The notes beneath the pieces are model-generated. The model searched no databases. It saw only the letters and a list, made by a program, of their open reading frames with translations, and had not been told where the DNA came from. Below are positions 51,307 to 61,270 of a DNA stretch of 64,000 nt, piece by piece (position 1 is the first letter of the stretch; the number at the start of each line of letters is the position of its first letter). The DNA is taken from positions 116,084,957 to 116,148,956 of the forward strand of contig OY998181.1 in the NCBI GenBank assembly GCA_963921935.1. Reading direction: 5' to 3'. The position numbers and the translations under genes were made by a program. This DNA comes from Galeruca laticollis. Its lineage: Eukaryota; Arthropoda; Insecta; Coleoptera; Chrysomelidae.

Positions 51307-54108
51307 TTATCGTAGAGAGATTGGGGAGCTGTCGAGGTAGTCGATGTATTCGTCGGGGAGGTCGTCGTAAGCCGTGGCTAGCAGGCGCAACGGAGGAAAT
51401 GGGAGCTTCCTCTGGGGGTACCTACCGAGGGGTCGTCTGTTGGCGACCCACGGTGTGAGAAGGGTGTTTTTGGCGATTTCGCTGCCCGATTCGATGGTAC
51501 GATTAACGTATCGGGCTTGTAGGTTATTAAGGCGTGGTAGAAGGGGCTCGATGTCTATATTGACATATACAGTGTTGGTGGGCGAGTATGGAGTCTTGTA
51601 TTGGCAGTATCTAAGGATTGACTGCTCACAAGTTCGAAGTCGTTTGGCAAGATGGTTGGGAAGGGTGCAATAGACGTTTGCTCTATAGTCGATTATTGGA
51701 CGGATATATGTTTTATACGTATGAAGTAGGGTGGTAGGGTGTGTGCGTCCGAATGTGCCGCCGAGCGCCTTGAGAAGATTAACTCTCCGTCGGACTTTAT
51801 TTAAAGTGTCCATTAGGTCGGGCGTCCAGTTGAGAGTGTAAGTGAATTTCACTCCCAAATAGACGACTTCCCTACGGATTTCGAGTCGATCACCCCAGAG
51901 CATGAGGCGGAAGTTTGTAGGAAGAAGTCGTTCGCTCCTGGTATCAGGGTGTTGGAAGACGATGGCTTGTGTTTTTTGAGGATTAAGAGTCACCCGCCAT
52001 TTCCTGCACCAATTAGAAAATTGGGTCAGTAGATTTTGGGATCGAATGTTGAGAGAGCGAATATCTGTGGCAGAAATGATTAGTGCGGTATCATCCGCAT
52101 ATAGTTGGACGTTATCACGAGGATGTCGTGGGACAGGTGTATCATACGTATAAATGATATATAGTAGAGGAGCAAGTATCGAGCCCTGCGGAACGCCAGT
52201 TTAAGGTGTAAAAGGGTCGGATATGCTGTAACCAACTTTGACGCTGATCGATCGGTCGGTGAGGTAAGAAAATATTAATTTGACAATTTGGTTGGGCAAT
52301 CGGATGCTCAGTAGCTTTCTCACTAGTCCGGCGTGCCAAACTTGATCGAAGGCCTTCTGAACGTCCATGAGGATGGCGGCAGAACAGCGTCGTTGATTTA
52401 AAGCTCGGGTGACGATTGTTTGAAGACTGGTGGTGGCGTTCTGACAAGAGTGGCCCGGCCTGAATCCGAATTGAAATGCCGGAATTATATTATTTTCAGT
52501 GCAGAAGTCCCAGATTCGTTCTTTCAACAAGCGTTCAAAGACTTTACCTAGGACGCTGATTAATGAAATAGGGCGGTAAGATTCAGGCTTTGTGGGGTCT
52601 TTGCCGGGTTTGGGGATGAGAACTACGTTGGCAGATTTCCAACAACGAGGAAAATAAGAAAAAGCAAGGCAGGCGTTCAGCAGGGCGCAGAGCAGAGGGA
52701 AGATCTCTTCTGGCAGGTTTTTTAGTGCCTGCCTCGAGATTCCGTCGTGCCCTGGGGCACTGTTTCTCCCCGCTCGGCACGCCAGCTGAACTCCTTCGAT
52801 GGTGAATGGTGAAAGAAGCGGAGAGTTCTCATCAGGTGGGATGTGTATATGTGGACTTCGAGTAATATTTCGAGTCATGAGGTCGGTTTCGACGGCAAAG
52901 TTCCTAAGAAATTGGGGGTTATCGAGTGGTGAAAAGACAGTTTGTAGGCTATTTTTGAAGGCGGTGGCTTTGTCTTCGGATGTGTAGATCTTCTGTCCTT
53001 GCACTTCGAGATGTGATTCAACCTTTCTCTTGAGACCGACGAGGCGGTTGAATTTTTGCCAAAACACGCGCCCTTGTCTGAAGTCCAGTCCGGCTGTTTC
53101 GGTCTTCCATTTTCTCTGCTTTTCAGCATTGATTTCTTGTCGGACCTGGGCGTTGAGACGGTTCCATTGTGTTTTGACTGCAGGATCTCGAGTGCGGACG
53201 TATAACCTGTATAACTGTCTTTTCTGACGTATCTTTTGCAAAATTCTTTGCGGAAGTGCATGAAAATTGGTGTGTACGGTGGTGAGTGGGACGGCGATGT
53301 CTTGCGCATCGATTAAGAGGGATTGGAATTCTTCTGCGTGATTATCTATGTCATCAGTATTCTGATGAATGACGGGTGGTGGTAGATTAGTAGAGACGTG
53401 ATTAGCAAAGGAATTCCAATCGGCTTTTTTGAAATCGCGAAAGGTGAAATTTGTTGCTGGTGGTGATATGGGGTTGTGTAGTGCGGTTTTGACCAGTAGT
53501 GGGACATGGTCGGAGGTGATAGGGTCGCCTATAAAGCATTCGTCGTCCACGAGAGTGATTAATCTGTCTCTGCAAATTATATGATCGACTATGGAGGAGC
53601 CAAGGTGACTTAATAGGGTTGGGTTATTATTTCTTATCCATAAGATGGGAAGTGAGACAAGTTGGTCGGCGAGTAGTCTGCCGCTGAGGTTGGAGTGCGT
53701 ATCTCCGAAAAGGGTGTTGCGTGAGTTTAAGTCACCCATTATTATGGCTCGTGGAAGTGAGGCTGCATATTCGAGAAGGTCGATTGATAATGGTTGGTTG
53801 GGATGTTTGTAATAAGAAAAGAAAGTCGTCGTGGTATTATTCCACGATATGTCGATGGCTATGCAGTCCAAGTTCTGTTGGGACAGAAGTACAGGAAGTG
53901 GATGTTGTGATGCGGGGAGTCCGTTGCCATGACAGTAGAAATTCCTGTCTAGGTGGAAGGTGGTGTAGCCAGTGAAGCGAGGGGATTTTTTTAAAAGAGT
54001 GTCTGTAACAGAAAGTACTTGTATGTTTTGGGAGTGCAGAAGGTGTTTGAGAAGATGTCGCTTCCTGGCAAGACCTTGGCAATTGACGGTCCCGATTGTG
54101 AAGTCCAT
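51307..54108 (-). pseudogene. LINE ORF2: endonuclease and reverse transcriptase
   Basis: 934 codons in one frame with a single stop, TAA at 52201-52203, just before the RT motif TGVPQGSILAPLLY. N-terminal AP-endonuclease domain: FTIGTVNCQGLARKRHLLKH, IIMGDLNSRNTLFGD, ITSDHVPLLV. The usual QET/E residue reads TDT, an Asp. RT: SYRPISLISVLGKVFERL, FQFGFRPGHSC, AILMDVQKAFDQVWH and YADDTALI, catalytic residues intact. The C-terminal part lacks an RNase H domain. ORF2 begins three bases after the ORF1 stop (TAAGTCATG), which suggests reinitiation. The family is closest in style to Jockey. Confidence 0.85.
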
Positions 54109-54111
54109 GAC

Positions 54112-55632
54112 TTAATTTTGTCTCTTGGATGTGAATGCAAAGTGGACGCGGTTGCCGGCGCCACTTGTTACGGTACAATTGTACCCGTAGAAGGAGGGGA
54201 TGAGGTGTGAAAGCGTTTCGGCGACTAGGCCACGGCTAGTCGGGACGGCGTTCATAATTGTTGTTGCCAAGATCTCGATTAAGATCTTGGAGTCGGTGGT
54301 CAAGTCGAAAGGGGACTGTGGTTTGTCTAATGTAACAGGCGCGATTTCTTGGGCGGATTTCGGTGCTTCCAGCCGCTTGGGGCACCGAGGGTGGAAGGCG
54401 GGGTGTGGACCGCCGCAATTTTTGCAGGAAGGGTTGTCTGCCTTAGGGCAGTTGTTGGGCTTGTGGTCGGTCGCTCCGCAGGAGGGGCAGACAGGCTTGG
54501 ATCTGCATGTTTCTGCGAGGTGGCCTGTGCTGGAGCACCTGTTGCAGTATTTTGATACTGCGGGTAGTGGGTCGGAGCGGTTGGAGGCCTCGCATGGATG
54601 AGAGAGGCCGTGGAATCGGATGCCCCTTGTTAGGGCGATGTGGTAGTTTTGTTCGGACTCGGTAAGAATCCGAAACATGGAGGTGATTTTGCCATGGCGG
54701 CGGGACATTATGCGCCAGAACCTGGTGGCGGGGAAGTTGAGGTCTTCGAGGATGTCCTCGAATTCTTTGTCGGAGATGGTGGTGTCTACATTTCTGCAGA
54801 CAAAGGAAAAAATCGGCTTGCGAGACTTGGAGCGGTGGCGGTCTTGGCGGGTGGGGCTGAGGCGGATAATGGTGACTTGGTCGTCACCGAGAGTGTTGCG
54901 AAGTCTCTTTGCGAGAGCTTCGTGAGGGTAGTCGGACCTGATTTTGAGGAGTGCGGTCCTGTTTGAGTTGGCCTTCAAGTATTGAATTTCGCCTCTCAGC
55001 AGCTCATTGGTGTTGAGCAAGTTGAAAAGTTCTCGCTGGGAGACGTATTTGGCGGGAAGGTTTCGAATGTTGAGTGTTTGTATGTTGGGGTCTGTTTGTG
55101 GCTGTCGAGGTTGTCTGGATTGTTGGGTCTGAGGTGGTGATTGTCGAGGTGTTTGCTGTTGTCGGGTCGGTTGATGTTGTTGAGAGGTTGGGGGTGGTGG
55201 CGTGGGGAGTCTTCGGTCTCTCTTGCGTTTGGTTCCCAAGAGAGTGAAGTCCCCTTCTTGTTGTTGAAGGTCGGTAGGTTGGTGGTTGGTTCGTGGGGAT
55301 GAGTGGATTGAGAGGACGGATTGGTGAGTTCGAGCGGAATGGACGGAGCGGGACCTGGAGGAGCATCGAGAGCGGGTTGGTGATTTGGGAGGGTTGGTTG
55401 GTGATTTTGTGTTGGATGGTGGGTTTTGGATGAGATCCGTCAATTTGTCAATTCTCTCCATGAGGGCTTGGTTTTGGGCCCGGAGTGCGGCCATCTCTTT
55501 GAGTTGGTCTGCATACAAGGATGCATAGTCGGGGGCTGGTTTTGATACCATCGGAGGGAACTCTTCGTGAGAAGAGATCGATGGCAACTTTTGGCTCCGG
55601 GTTTGGATTGGGGAGCGTGTTGAAGTAGACAT
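54112..55632 (-). CDS. LINE ORF1: gag-like RNA-binding protein
   Basis: 506 residues without interruption. N-terminus Ser/Thr-rich, then a coiled-coil candidate (LKEMAALRAQNQALMERIDK), an Arg/Ser-rich patch (SRCSSRSRSVHSARTH) and a Gln/Pro-rich linker. Next is an RRM-like/PRE_C2HC-like segment (TIIRLSPTRQDRHRSKSRKP, FSFVCRNVDTTISDKEFEDI), followed by three CCHC knuckles: CNRCSSTGHLAETC, CPSCGATDHKPNNC and CKNCGGPHPAFHPRC. Such proteins coat the LINE RNA. The start at 55632 gives the full N-terminus, and the stop at 54112 is next to ORF2. Confidence 0.85.
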   Translation of the reverse strand: MSTSTRSPIQTRSQKLPSISSHEEFPPMVSKPAPDYASLYADQLKEMAALRAQNQALMERIDKLTDLIQNPPSNTKSPTNPPKSPTRSRCSSRSRSVHSARTHQSVLSIHSSPRTNHQPTDLQQQEGDFTLLGTKRKRDRRLPTPPPPTSQQHQPTRQQQTPRQSPPQTQQSRQPRQPQTDPNIQTLNIRNLPAKYVSQRELFNLLNTNELLRGEIQYLKANSNRTALLKIRSDYPHEALAKRLRNTLGDDQVTIIRLSPTRQDRHRSKSRKPIFSFVCRNVDTTISDKEFEDILEDLNFPATRFWRIMSRRHGKITSMFRILTESEQNYHIALTRGIRFHGLSHPCEASNRSDPLPAVSKYCNRCSSTGHLAETCRSKPVCPSCGATDHKPNNCPKADNPSCKNCGGPHPAFHPRCPKRLEAPKSAQEIAPVTLDKPQSPFDLTTDSKILIEILATTIMNAVPTSRGLVAETLSHLIPSFYGYNCTVTSGAGNRVHFAFTSKRQN

Positions 55633-56118
55633 TGTTGGTTGGGTAGGAGAGGACGAAGCAGAAGGTTGCTTCGTTGTTAGTTGTCAGGGATACGGACAGA
55701 AGCCGGCAGCGGACTCACTGCCGGAGGGAGTTTCCTCCCCGGTTAAAGGTTTCCTGACCCTTTTGTCCGCAGGTTAGTGTTTATATTCACCTGTGAATTT
55801 CGTCCTCCGTTGGCTGGATGGTGTGGCCTTCTGGTTGGTCTGTCTTGTACACTATTTGTCACTAGTTGTTTAAGCACTTTTCATAAATAAAGACGCTCTA
55901 TAAAGAGCGAATTTTCATAAATAAAAATGCTCAAATGAGCAGATTTCCAAAAATATGAATGTCCTATAAAGGACAATTTGAGATTAAAATCTCAGTTTGT
56001 AGTCGAGTCCGGCGGCAAGTGCTTCTGGAAATACCTGGTTTGTATCAGTGACCAGGTTTTCCGTTTCGGCTTCTCCTTGCAGGCGACCTTCTTCGATGAC
56101 TGTGTTCACTACACTCTG
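55633..56118 (-). promoter_or_regulatory. LINE 5' UTR with an array of four small hairpins
   Basis: Within 55894-55994 four perfect inverted repeats follow each other: CGCTC/GAGCG around TATAAA (55894-55909), TGCTC/GAGCA around AAAT (55928-55941), GTCC/GGAC around TATAAA (55961-55974) and TGAGATT/AATCTCA (55979-55994). The surrounding sequence is AT-rich with TTTCATAAATAAA words. Presumably holds the internal promoter; the hairpins' role is unknown. Confidence 0.6.
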
Positions 56119-57070
56119 TTTATATCGCTGGATTCTATAAAGTTATATACTTTGGAATTGTAATTTTCAGTCGTCAAAATGACAGTAGCGTTCCCCTTAT
56201 CAGATTTTGTAACTGTTAGGTTATTATTCTCTATCTTCTTTTTTATTGCGTTTAAAACTGAAATGTCATTTTTTGTTTGACGTTTAACTTTTGAAGGTTC
56301 AATATTTTTGATTAAATTGGCAATTTTTAATTTCTCATGAAGAAAATTATTTGAATTAGATTTTAAAGCTATTTCTGACTCTGTAGCTATAATTTGTTTA
56401 ATATTATTCGTAAATTTAGGTGGTATGCTGTACTTTAAACCTTTATTTAAATATTCTATTTCACTATTTGTAAAATTAGTGTCTGAAAGGTTTTCAAATC
56501 GTGGTGCAACGTGTGTTGGTATGTAGGTACTTACAGTTTCATGATGTTTTGAGTATTGAATTTTATGTTGTGTGTGTTCAAGATTCTGTAGCTTCTTTTC
56601 TTGTTTCTTAAATTTCATATGCTTCATCGTGCTGACATTTTCTCTAATTTTGTCATCCAAACAGTCAAATTCTACTGGATGTAATTGGAATGTGAGTTCT
56701 GAATGTACAACTTTTATGTAGTTGTCTAAGGAGTCTCTAACTTTGAACCATTTCTTACATTCTGATTTTATCCAAACTCGTTGAGCACATTTTATAGCTT
56801 TTTGTGCTTGCGGTGTTTTAGTGTGAAATTTTATATTAACATAATTTGGTATTACCTTTTTCTAAGGCATTCTTGGATAAACCAAATGTTTTGTGATGCT
56901 TTGTAACGTTTTTGTAGTAACTTCTGTTACAGTCGGGTCAAATCTTCTCTCGAAGATTTTTTAATGAAATTGACTGTCTCGACCCTTACTTCGTGGAATA
57001 TGCTCATATTAGTGTTTTTGAATGAAACTCAAGGTCTCTAGTTAATTCCACAATATAATACAAGTTATTG

Positions 57071-57131
57071 AAAATTCTAAAAAATTGACAATTGTTTCGA
57101 TAAATCAATATCATCGTCAGAATGACAGAAG
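57071..57131 (-). ncRNA. Candidate hammerhead ribozyme (inverted Penelope segment)
   Basis: Minus-strand copy of the motif described at 58530-58590, with the core elements and stem I segments identical. Confidence 0.5.
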
Positions 57132-57469
57132 TTACATTTCATTTTATGCCTACCTGATGTTTAGTAGTTATTTTTGGCTAGACCAAGAAGTAACCTAACT
57201 TGTTATTGGCTCAATATATGTTTATAGAAAAAAGAAGAAGATGTGATATTACAAATATTGAAGCTTAGATATTATTAGCCCTATGGTGATATCCTGGATA
57301 TCATTTTTCCAATTAAGATTAGTATACCTGTGCAATGATATAGAAAACCAGGAAAACTATATCTGCTGATCTTTACAATTATCACTTAAGAAGACAGTTT
57401 ATTAGTGGAGAATTCCCTAGATTTAACTGTTCATTGACAACTTCATATTGTGGGTTTCTTAAATTAGAA

Positions 57470-58280
57470 ATTGAAGAAAATAGCTCAATCAATTTTCTTG
57501 ATTTAAAAATTCAAAGAGTTAATAATGTACTTGATTATTCAATTTAACGAAAACCAACACAAACTGATGTAACAATTCCATTCAATTCTAACCACCCTGT
57601 CTCACACAGACTAGCAGCATATAATTCATTGAGTTCCTATGAACAAATGTAATTTTGATAGAGAGATTCATACAATTAGACAAATTGCAACATCTAACGG
57701 TTATCCATCAGATATGATAAATAAGCTAATTAGTAAAAAAGAGGAAAAAGTGGCATTACAACTAATATATCCTAAACAAGCTGATGAAATTAAAACTTAT
57801 AAAACCATCACATATGCAGGAAATATTTCTAATAATATTTCAAAGATAATATCTTCAGCAACGAATACAACAATTTCTTTTAAAACAGAAAGTAACGTTA
57901 GTACAAAATTGTTAAATGTAAAAACAAAAATACCACTATTAAAGAAGTCAGGTATATATAAACTCAAATTCCCAGAATGTAATGCTGTCTATTTGGGTCA
58001 GACCCTTAGGAATTTTGAAATACGATACAGTGAGCACTTACGAGCATACAGATTAGAACAACCAGATAAATCCCACTACGCAAAACATCTACTTGACACC
58101 AATCATTCATTGACACCTAACACAGAACTAGAAGTACTGCATATTTGTGAAAAGAAACAAGAACTGGATTTCCTTGAAGAACTGGAAATTAGAAGACATT
58201 TAAGAAACCCACAATATGAAGTTGTCAATGAACAGTTAAATCTAGGGAATTCTCCACTAATAAACTGTCTTCTTAAGTGA
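57470..58280 (+). pseudogene. Penelope C-terminal half (plus-strand partial copy)
   Basis: Begins within the RT domain (EIEENSSINFLDLKIQRVNN), has a stop in SI-RKPTQ near 57546 and a shift near 57635, then is open from 57639 to 58280 through the GIY-YIG nuclease (SGIYKLKFPECNAVYLGQT; the first Cys of CPEC is Phe). It joins at about 57465 to the inverted segment on its left. It is the forward part of the upstream partial copy of the Penelope insertion. Confidence 0.85.
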
Positions 58281-58529
58281 TAATTGTAAAGATCAGCAGA
58301 TATAGTTTTCCTGGTTTTCTATATCATTGCACAGTTATACTGATCTTAATTGGAAAAATGATATCCAGGATATCACCATAGGGCTAATAATATCTAAGCT
58401 TCAATATTTGTAATATCACATCTTCTTCTTTTTTCTATAAACATATATTAAGCCAATCACAAGTTAGGTTATTTCTTGGTCTATCCAAAAATCACTACTA
58501 AACATCAGGTAGGCATAAAATGAAATGTA

Positions 58530-58590
58530 ACTTCTGTCATTCTGACGATGATATTGATTTATCGAAACAATTGTCAATTTTTTAGAATTT
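58530..58590 (+). ncRNA. Candidate hammerhead ribozyme (Penelope 3' UTR)
   Basis: Core CTGACGA (58542-58548), stem II GATA/TATC with a TTGATT loop, GAAAC (58564-58568), a tiny stem III ACAA/TTGT, and GTC with predicted cleavage after 58575. Stem I: ATT/AAT plus TTCT (58532-58535) with AGAA (58584-58587), separated by an internal loop. One extra T lies between the core and stem II, which departs from the consensus. Hammerhead ribozymes are known from Penelope elements; activity here is inferred. Confidence 0.55.
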
Positions 58591-58905
58591 TCAATAACTT
58601 GTATTATATTGTGGAATTAACTAGAGACCTTGAGTTTCATTTAAAAACACTAATATGAGCATATTCCACGAAGTAAGGGTCGAGACAGTCAATTTCAATA
58701 AAGGTTTTGCATAGGTATACTATTTGTATGCATAATGTGATATGATGTATGTCTTTTGAGTTATTATTTTTAGAAAACGCTGGTTCATGACTACCCCTTA
58801 CCCTTTACTTGTAAATACATATACTTATTAGTTCATTTATATGATGGGCCCCGGTAAAATCCTTGCGAGGGGCCCCGGATTTGAAGTTACGCTACTGAGT
58901 ATATG

Positions 58906-59560
58906 GTAGAGAGCAACAAATGTATTAATATTATTGTCATGCGTCTAGTATAATATTTTTCGAGTCAGTAGCGAATCGTATTTCGACGAAAATATATAGA
59001 AAATATTACGGTCTAATTAAGTTTAAAGGTTTATATTTCGATACCCGTATCGATTATAGAATAAACCAATTCCCTTCTACCCAATCCTATCCCGAATCAG
59101 TGGTGAAACATTTATTTTAAATTGGATGAGCCAACGTGAACGGTGAGTTTTTTTTACTAGTTTTTTTCAGAAATTTGAAAAATTACCAACCATTTTTTTG
59201 CTCACTTCGACCCTTGATAATTCAAATTTGTTTAAAATTACATTTATCTTCATAGTTAGTTACTGATTCAAGATTGATACAGATTTAATTATTTGTAGAC
59301 CGTAAAATATCAAGTTGGTTGCTACTAAAAGTCGTTAAATTTATCCGTTCTTAGCTACGACATTATATGTTTTATGTGACTGTATACCGCGTAATACTTA
59401 ACATGTATTCAATTGGAAAATGTTTATTCTAAATAGTTTTCTCATAAAATTGAAGCTGTGTTAAAATATCATATCCAGTTTGGTTTTATTGAATTCAGGT
59501 AGAACAAGTTATCCAGAACAAGTAAATAAATTTTTGTAACTCCTAGAAATTCGAAATCGA
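58906..59560. other. Gap without recognised genes
   Basis: AT-rich; it may include the leader and gag remains of the gypsy fragment that follows, but no motif is clear. Confidence 0.4.
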
Positions 59561-59569
59561 TTCGCCTCA

Positions 59570-60314
59570 AATTGATATTGTTTCAACCAAGTTCATTAGA
59601 ACATTGCGAAAGCGTACTACTAAATGTGATAAATTTCCTGTAACTCTTGTAACTAACTGTATATTTATCAAATTGAAATTTCAAAACTTAGAGTATTCAG
59701 TTATTTTAGGAAGCGACTTTTGCAAACATTTTGGATTGCAGGTAGATTTTAAAAACAATACGTGGGAAATCCAGGGAAAAAGTAGTATCATATCAATCGG
59801 ATCAGAGACATATATTTTTACTTTGGACCATGTTCAGACGATTGATAATTTAATAGATACACAAATTAAAATAGTAAAAGAAATTATAGATAAATTCAAG
59901 GAAATATCTCTAAGTGACAAATTGGAACGTAATTCAAAATTGATTTATGATATAGACACATTGAATTAGATGTACTAGAAGAATCAAATAGCTCACGGTG
60001 TAGCCCAATTTTATTAGTAAAAAAGGCAAACAGGGATTTTAGATTGTGTTTCGTTAGAAGAAAATTAAATTCTGTTACAAAAAAGGAGAGTATATCATTT
60101 ACCACATATAGATAGAATTTTGCAAATATTAAGACACGCTAAATTTATCTCATCGGTATATCTAAAATCAGCTTTTTGGCAAATTCCTTTAAACGATTCA
60201 TCAAAGGAAAAAACTGCTTCTTCGATACCAGGTCGTGGTTTATTCCAGTTTAAAGTTTTACCATTCGGCTTAACAAATGCAGCGCAGTGTCAGCAAAGGC
60301 TGAGGATGCCATAA
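59570..60314 (+). pseudogene. Ty3/gypsy protease and RT fragment
   Basis: A protease C-terminal part (YSVILGSDFCKHFGLQVDFK) and a linker are followed, after a shift near 59968, by RT motifs: SPILLVKKANRDFRLCF, SSVYLKSAFWQIPLND and LFQFKVLPFGLTNAAQ. The sequence ends before the YxDD box; RNase H and integrase are absent. The orientation is opposite to the gypsy fragment at 62.6-64 kb, so the two are probably separate insertions. Confidence 0.8.
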
Positions 60315-60538
60315 TAGTTTTCAAAATTGATGAGAAGGTTTTCCATTTTAGGCTGGCCACACTTTATATAGTTTGATTAAACAATATTTAAACAAGTGGA
60401 AGAAAATATTTTGTAGATAGTCTAGTCTTAGAAAAAAAATATTTTCGATTAAAAACTATAATCTTGTCACACGTTGAAGAAATGATACTAAATGAACAAT
60501 AGAACGAATTAAAAGATTAAACTACAAAAATAATTGAA

Positions 60539-61270
60539 ATACTACCAAAACTGCTATCTACGGATATCAGTAAAACTTTGCGCCATGTACACGTCTCAAG
60601 TGACTCTAGAAAGAATAAAACTCCATTTAATAGACATTTCAAATACCTACTTAAATTAAAATCACAAGAATTTTTGAAATCACGTAAAATAACATGTCGT
60701 ATATTAAATGTATCCACCTTTTTCTATTTTCAATTGATACTTACAAAGAAACATTCTTCCAAATAATTCTCAATTTATTGACTGAAATTTATTCAGATAA
60801 AATTTTTATATATACATAGTTATTTTCCAACTAATTTTAAGCTGATCTAAAAAATCATTTGGCAAGAAAAAAAAATTATAAGACTTAGCCCAATTTTTGC
60901 AGCCTTATACCAAACATTGGGCCAAGTCTTATAAATTTTTTTCTTGCCAAATGATTTTTTAGATCACTTTAAAATTAGTTGGAAAATAACTATGTATATA
61001 TAAAAATTTTATCTGAATAAATTTCAGTCAATAAATTGAGAATTATTTGGAAGAATGTTTCTTTGTAAGTATCAATTGAAAACAGAAAAAGGTGGATAAA
61101 TTTAATATACGACATGGTATTTTACGTGATTTCAAAAATTTTTGTGATTTTAATTTAATTAGGTATTTGAATTGTCTATTAAATGGAATTTCATTCTTTC
61201 TAAAGTCACTTGAGACGTGTACATGGCGCAAAGTTTTACTGATATCCGTAGATAGCAGTTTTGGTAGTAT
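60539..61270. repeat. 732 bp near-perfect palindrome
   Basis: The left arm, from ATACTACCAAAACTGC, is repeated in reverse complement to GCAGTTTTGGTAGTAT at 61270. Arms of about 350 bp flank a spacer of about 20-25 bp centred at 60905 (ATTTTTGCAGCCTTATACCAAA region). Differences between the arms are few. It begins about 220 bp after the broken gypsy RT. Neither arm encodes a recognisable protein. Confidence 0.9.

Larger units (their letters stand above)
50338..56118 (-). mobile_element. Jockey-like LINE, nearly intact, inside Penelope
   Basis: 5.8 kb bounded by the 11 bp duplication TTTATATCGCT (50327-50337 and 56119-56129). Layout on the minus strand: 5' UTR of about 490 bp, ORF1 (55632-54112), ORF2 (54108-51307), 3' UTR of about 970 bp ending in a (CT)n-like tail. 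Only one nonsense codon is seen in the two frames. GC content is visibly higher than in the surroundings, in line with a recent arrival. Confidence 0.9.
48763..56960 (-). pseudogene. Penelope RT/GIY-YIG polyprotein split by a LINE
   Basis: N-terminal part 56660-56130 (HVAPRFENLSDTNFTNSEIE, SIPPKFTNNIKQIIATESEI, TVTKSDKGNATVIL). After the LINE it resumes at 50337 and runs to 48763: RT motifs LISFDVTNMFT, GLPMGSPISPILANIFMDNL, WYRYVDDILACF, then the C-terminal GIY-YIG endonuclease (SGIYKLKCPECNAVYLGQT, EHLRAYR). The catalytic YVDD is intact. Stops: TAA within FT-IPP near 49966 and TAG near 48964. The protein would nick DNA with GIY-YIG and prime reverse transcription. Confidence 0.9.
48391..58696 (-). 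mobile_element. Penelope-like element with upstream partial copy, interrupted by a LINE
   Basis: The insertion is bounded by the 12 bp duplication AATAAAGGTTTT (48379-48390 and 58697-58708). On the minus strand a copy runs from about 56960 to 48391, broken by a LINE at 50338-56118. Upstream of it (56960-58696) lies a partial copy made of an inverted 3' segment facing a forward-truncated 3' half: the two halves meet at about 57465 and both outer ends carry CTGTCTCGACCCTTACTTCG or its complement. This matches the complex terminal-repeat layout known for Penelope elements. Confidence 0.85.
44866..58897 (+). mobile_element. hAT element carrying nested Penelope and LINE insertions
   Basis: Left end CAGTGGCGTAACT and right end (complement) CAGTAGCGTAACT agree at 12 of 13 positions. 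Subterminal GGGCCC words occur on both sides. The flanking 8-mers CCTATATG (44858-44865) and AGTATATG (58898-58905) agree at 6 of 8, consistent with an aged hAT target duplication. The transposase lies at 45611-48202; the right 190 bp (58709-58897) is the other end. Between them is a 10.3 kb Penelope/LINE insertion. Confidence 0.8.

Noticed and set aside
54200..54966. Plus-strand frames opposite LINE ORF1
   Set aside because: They are explained by the GC-rich codons of ORF1 on the other strand.
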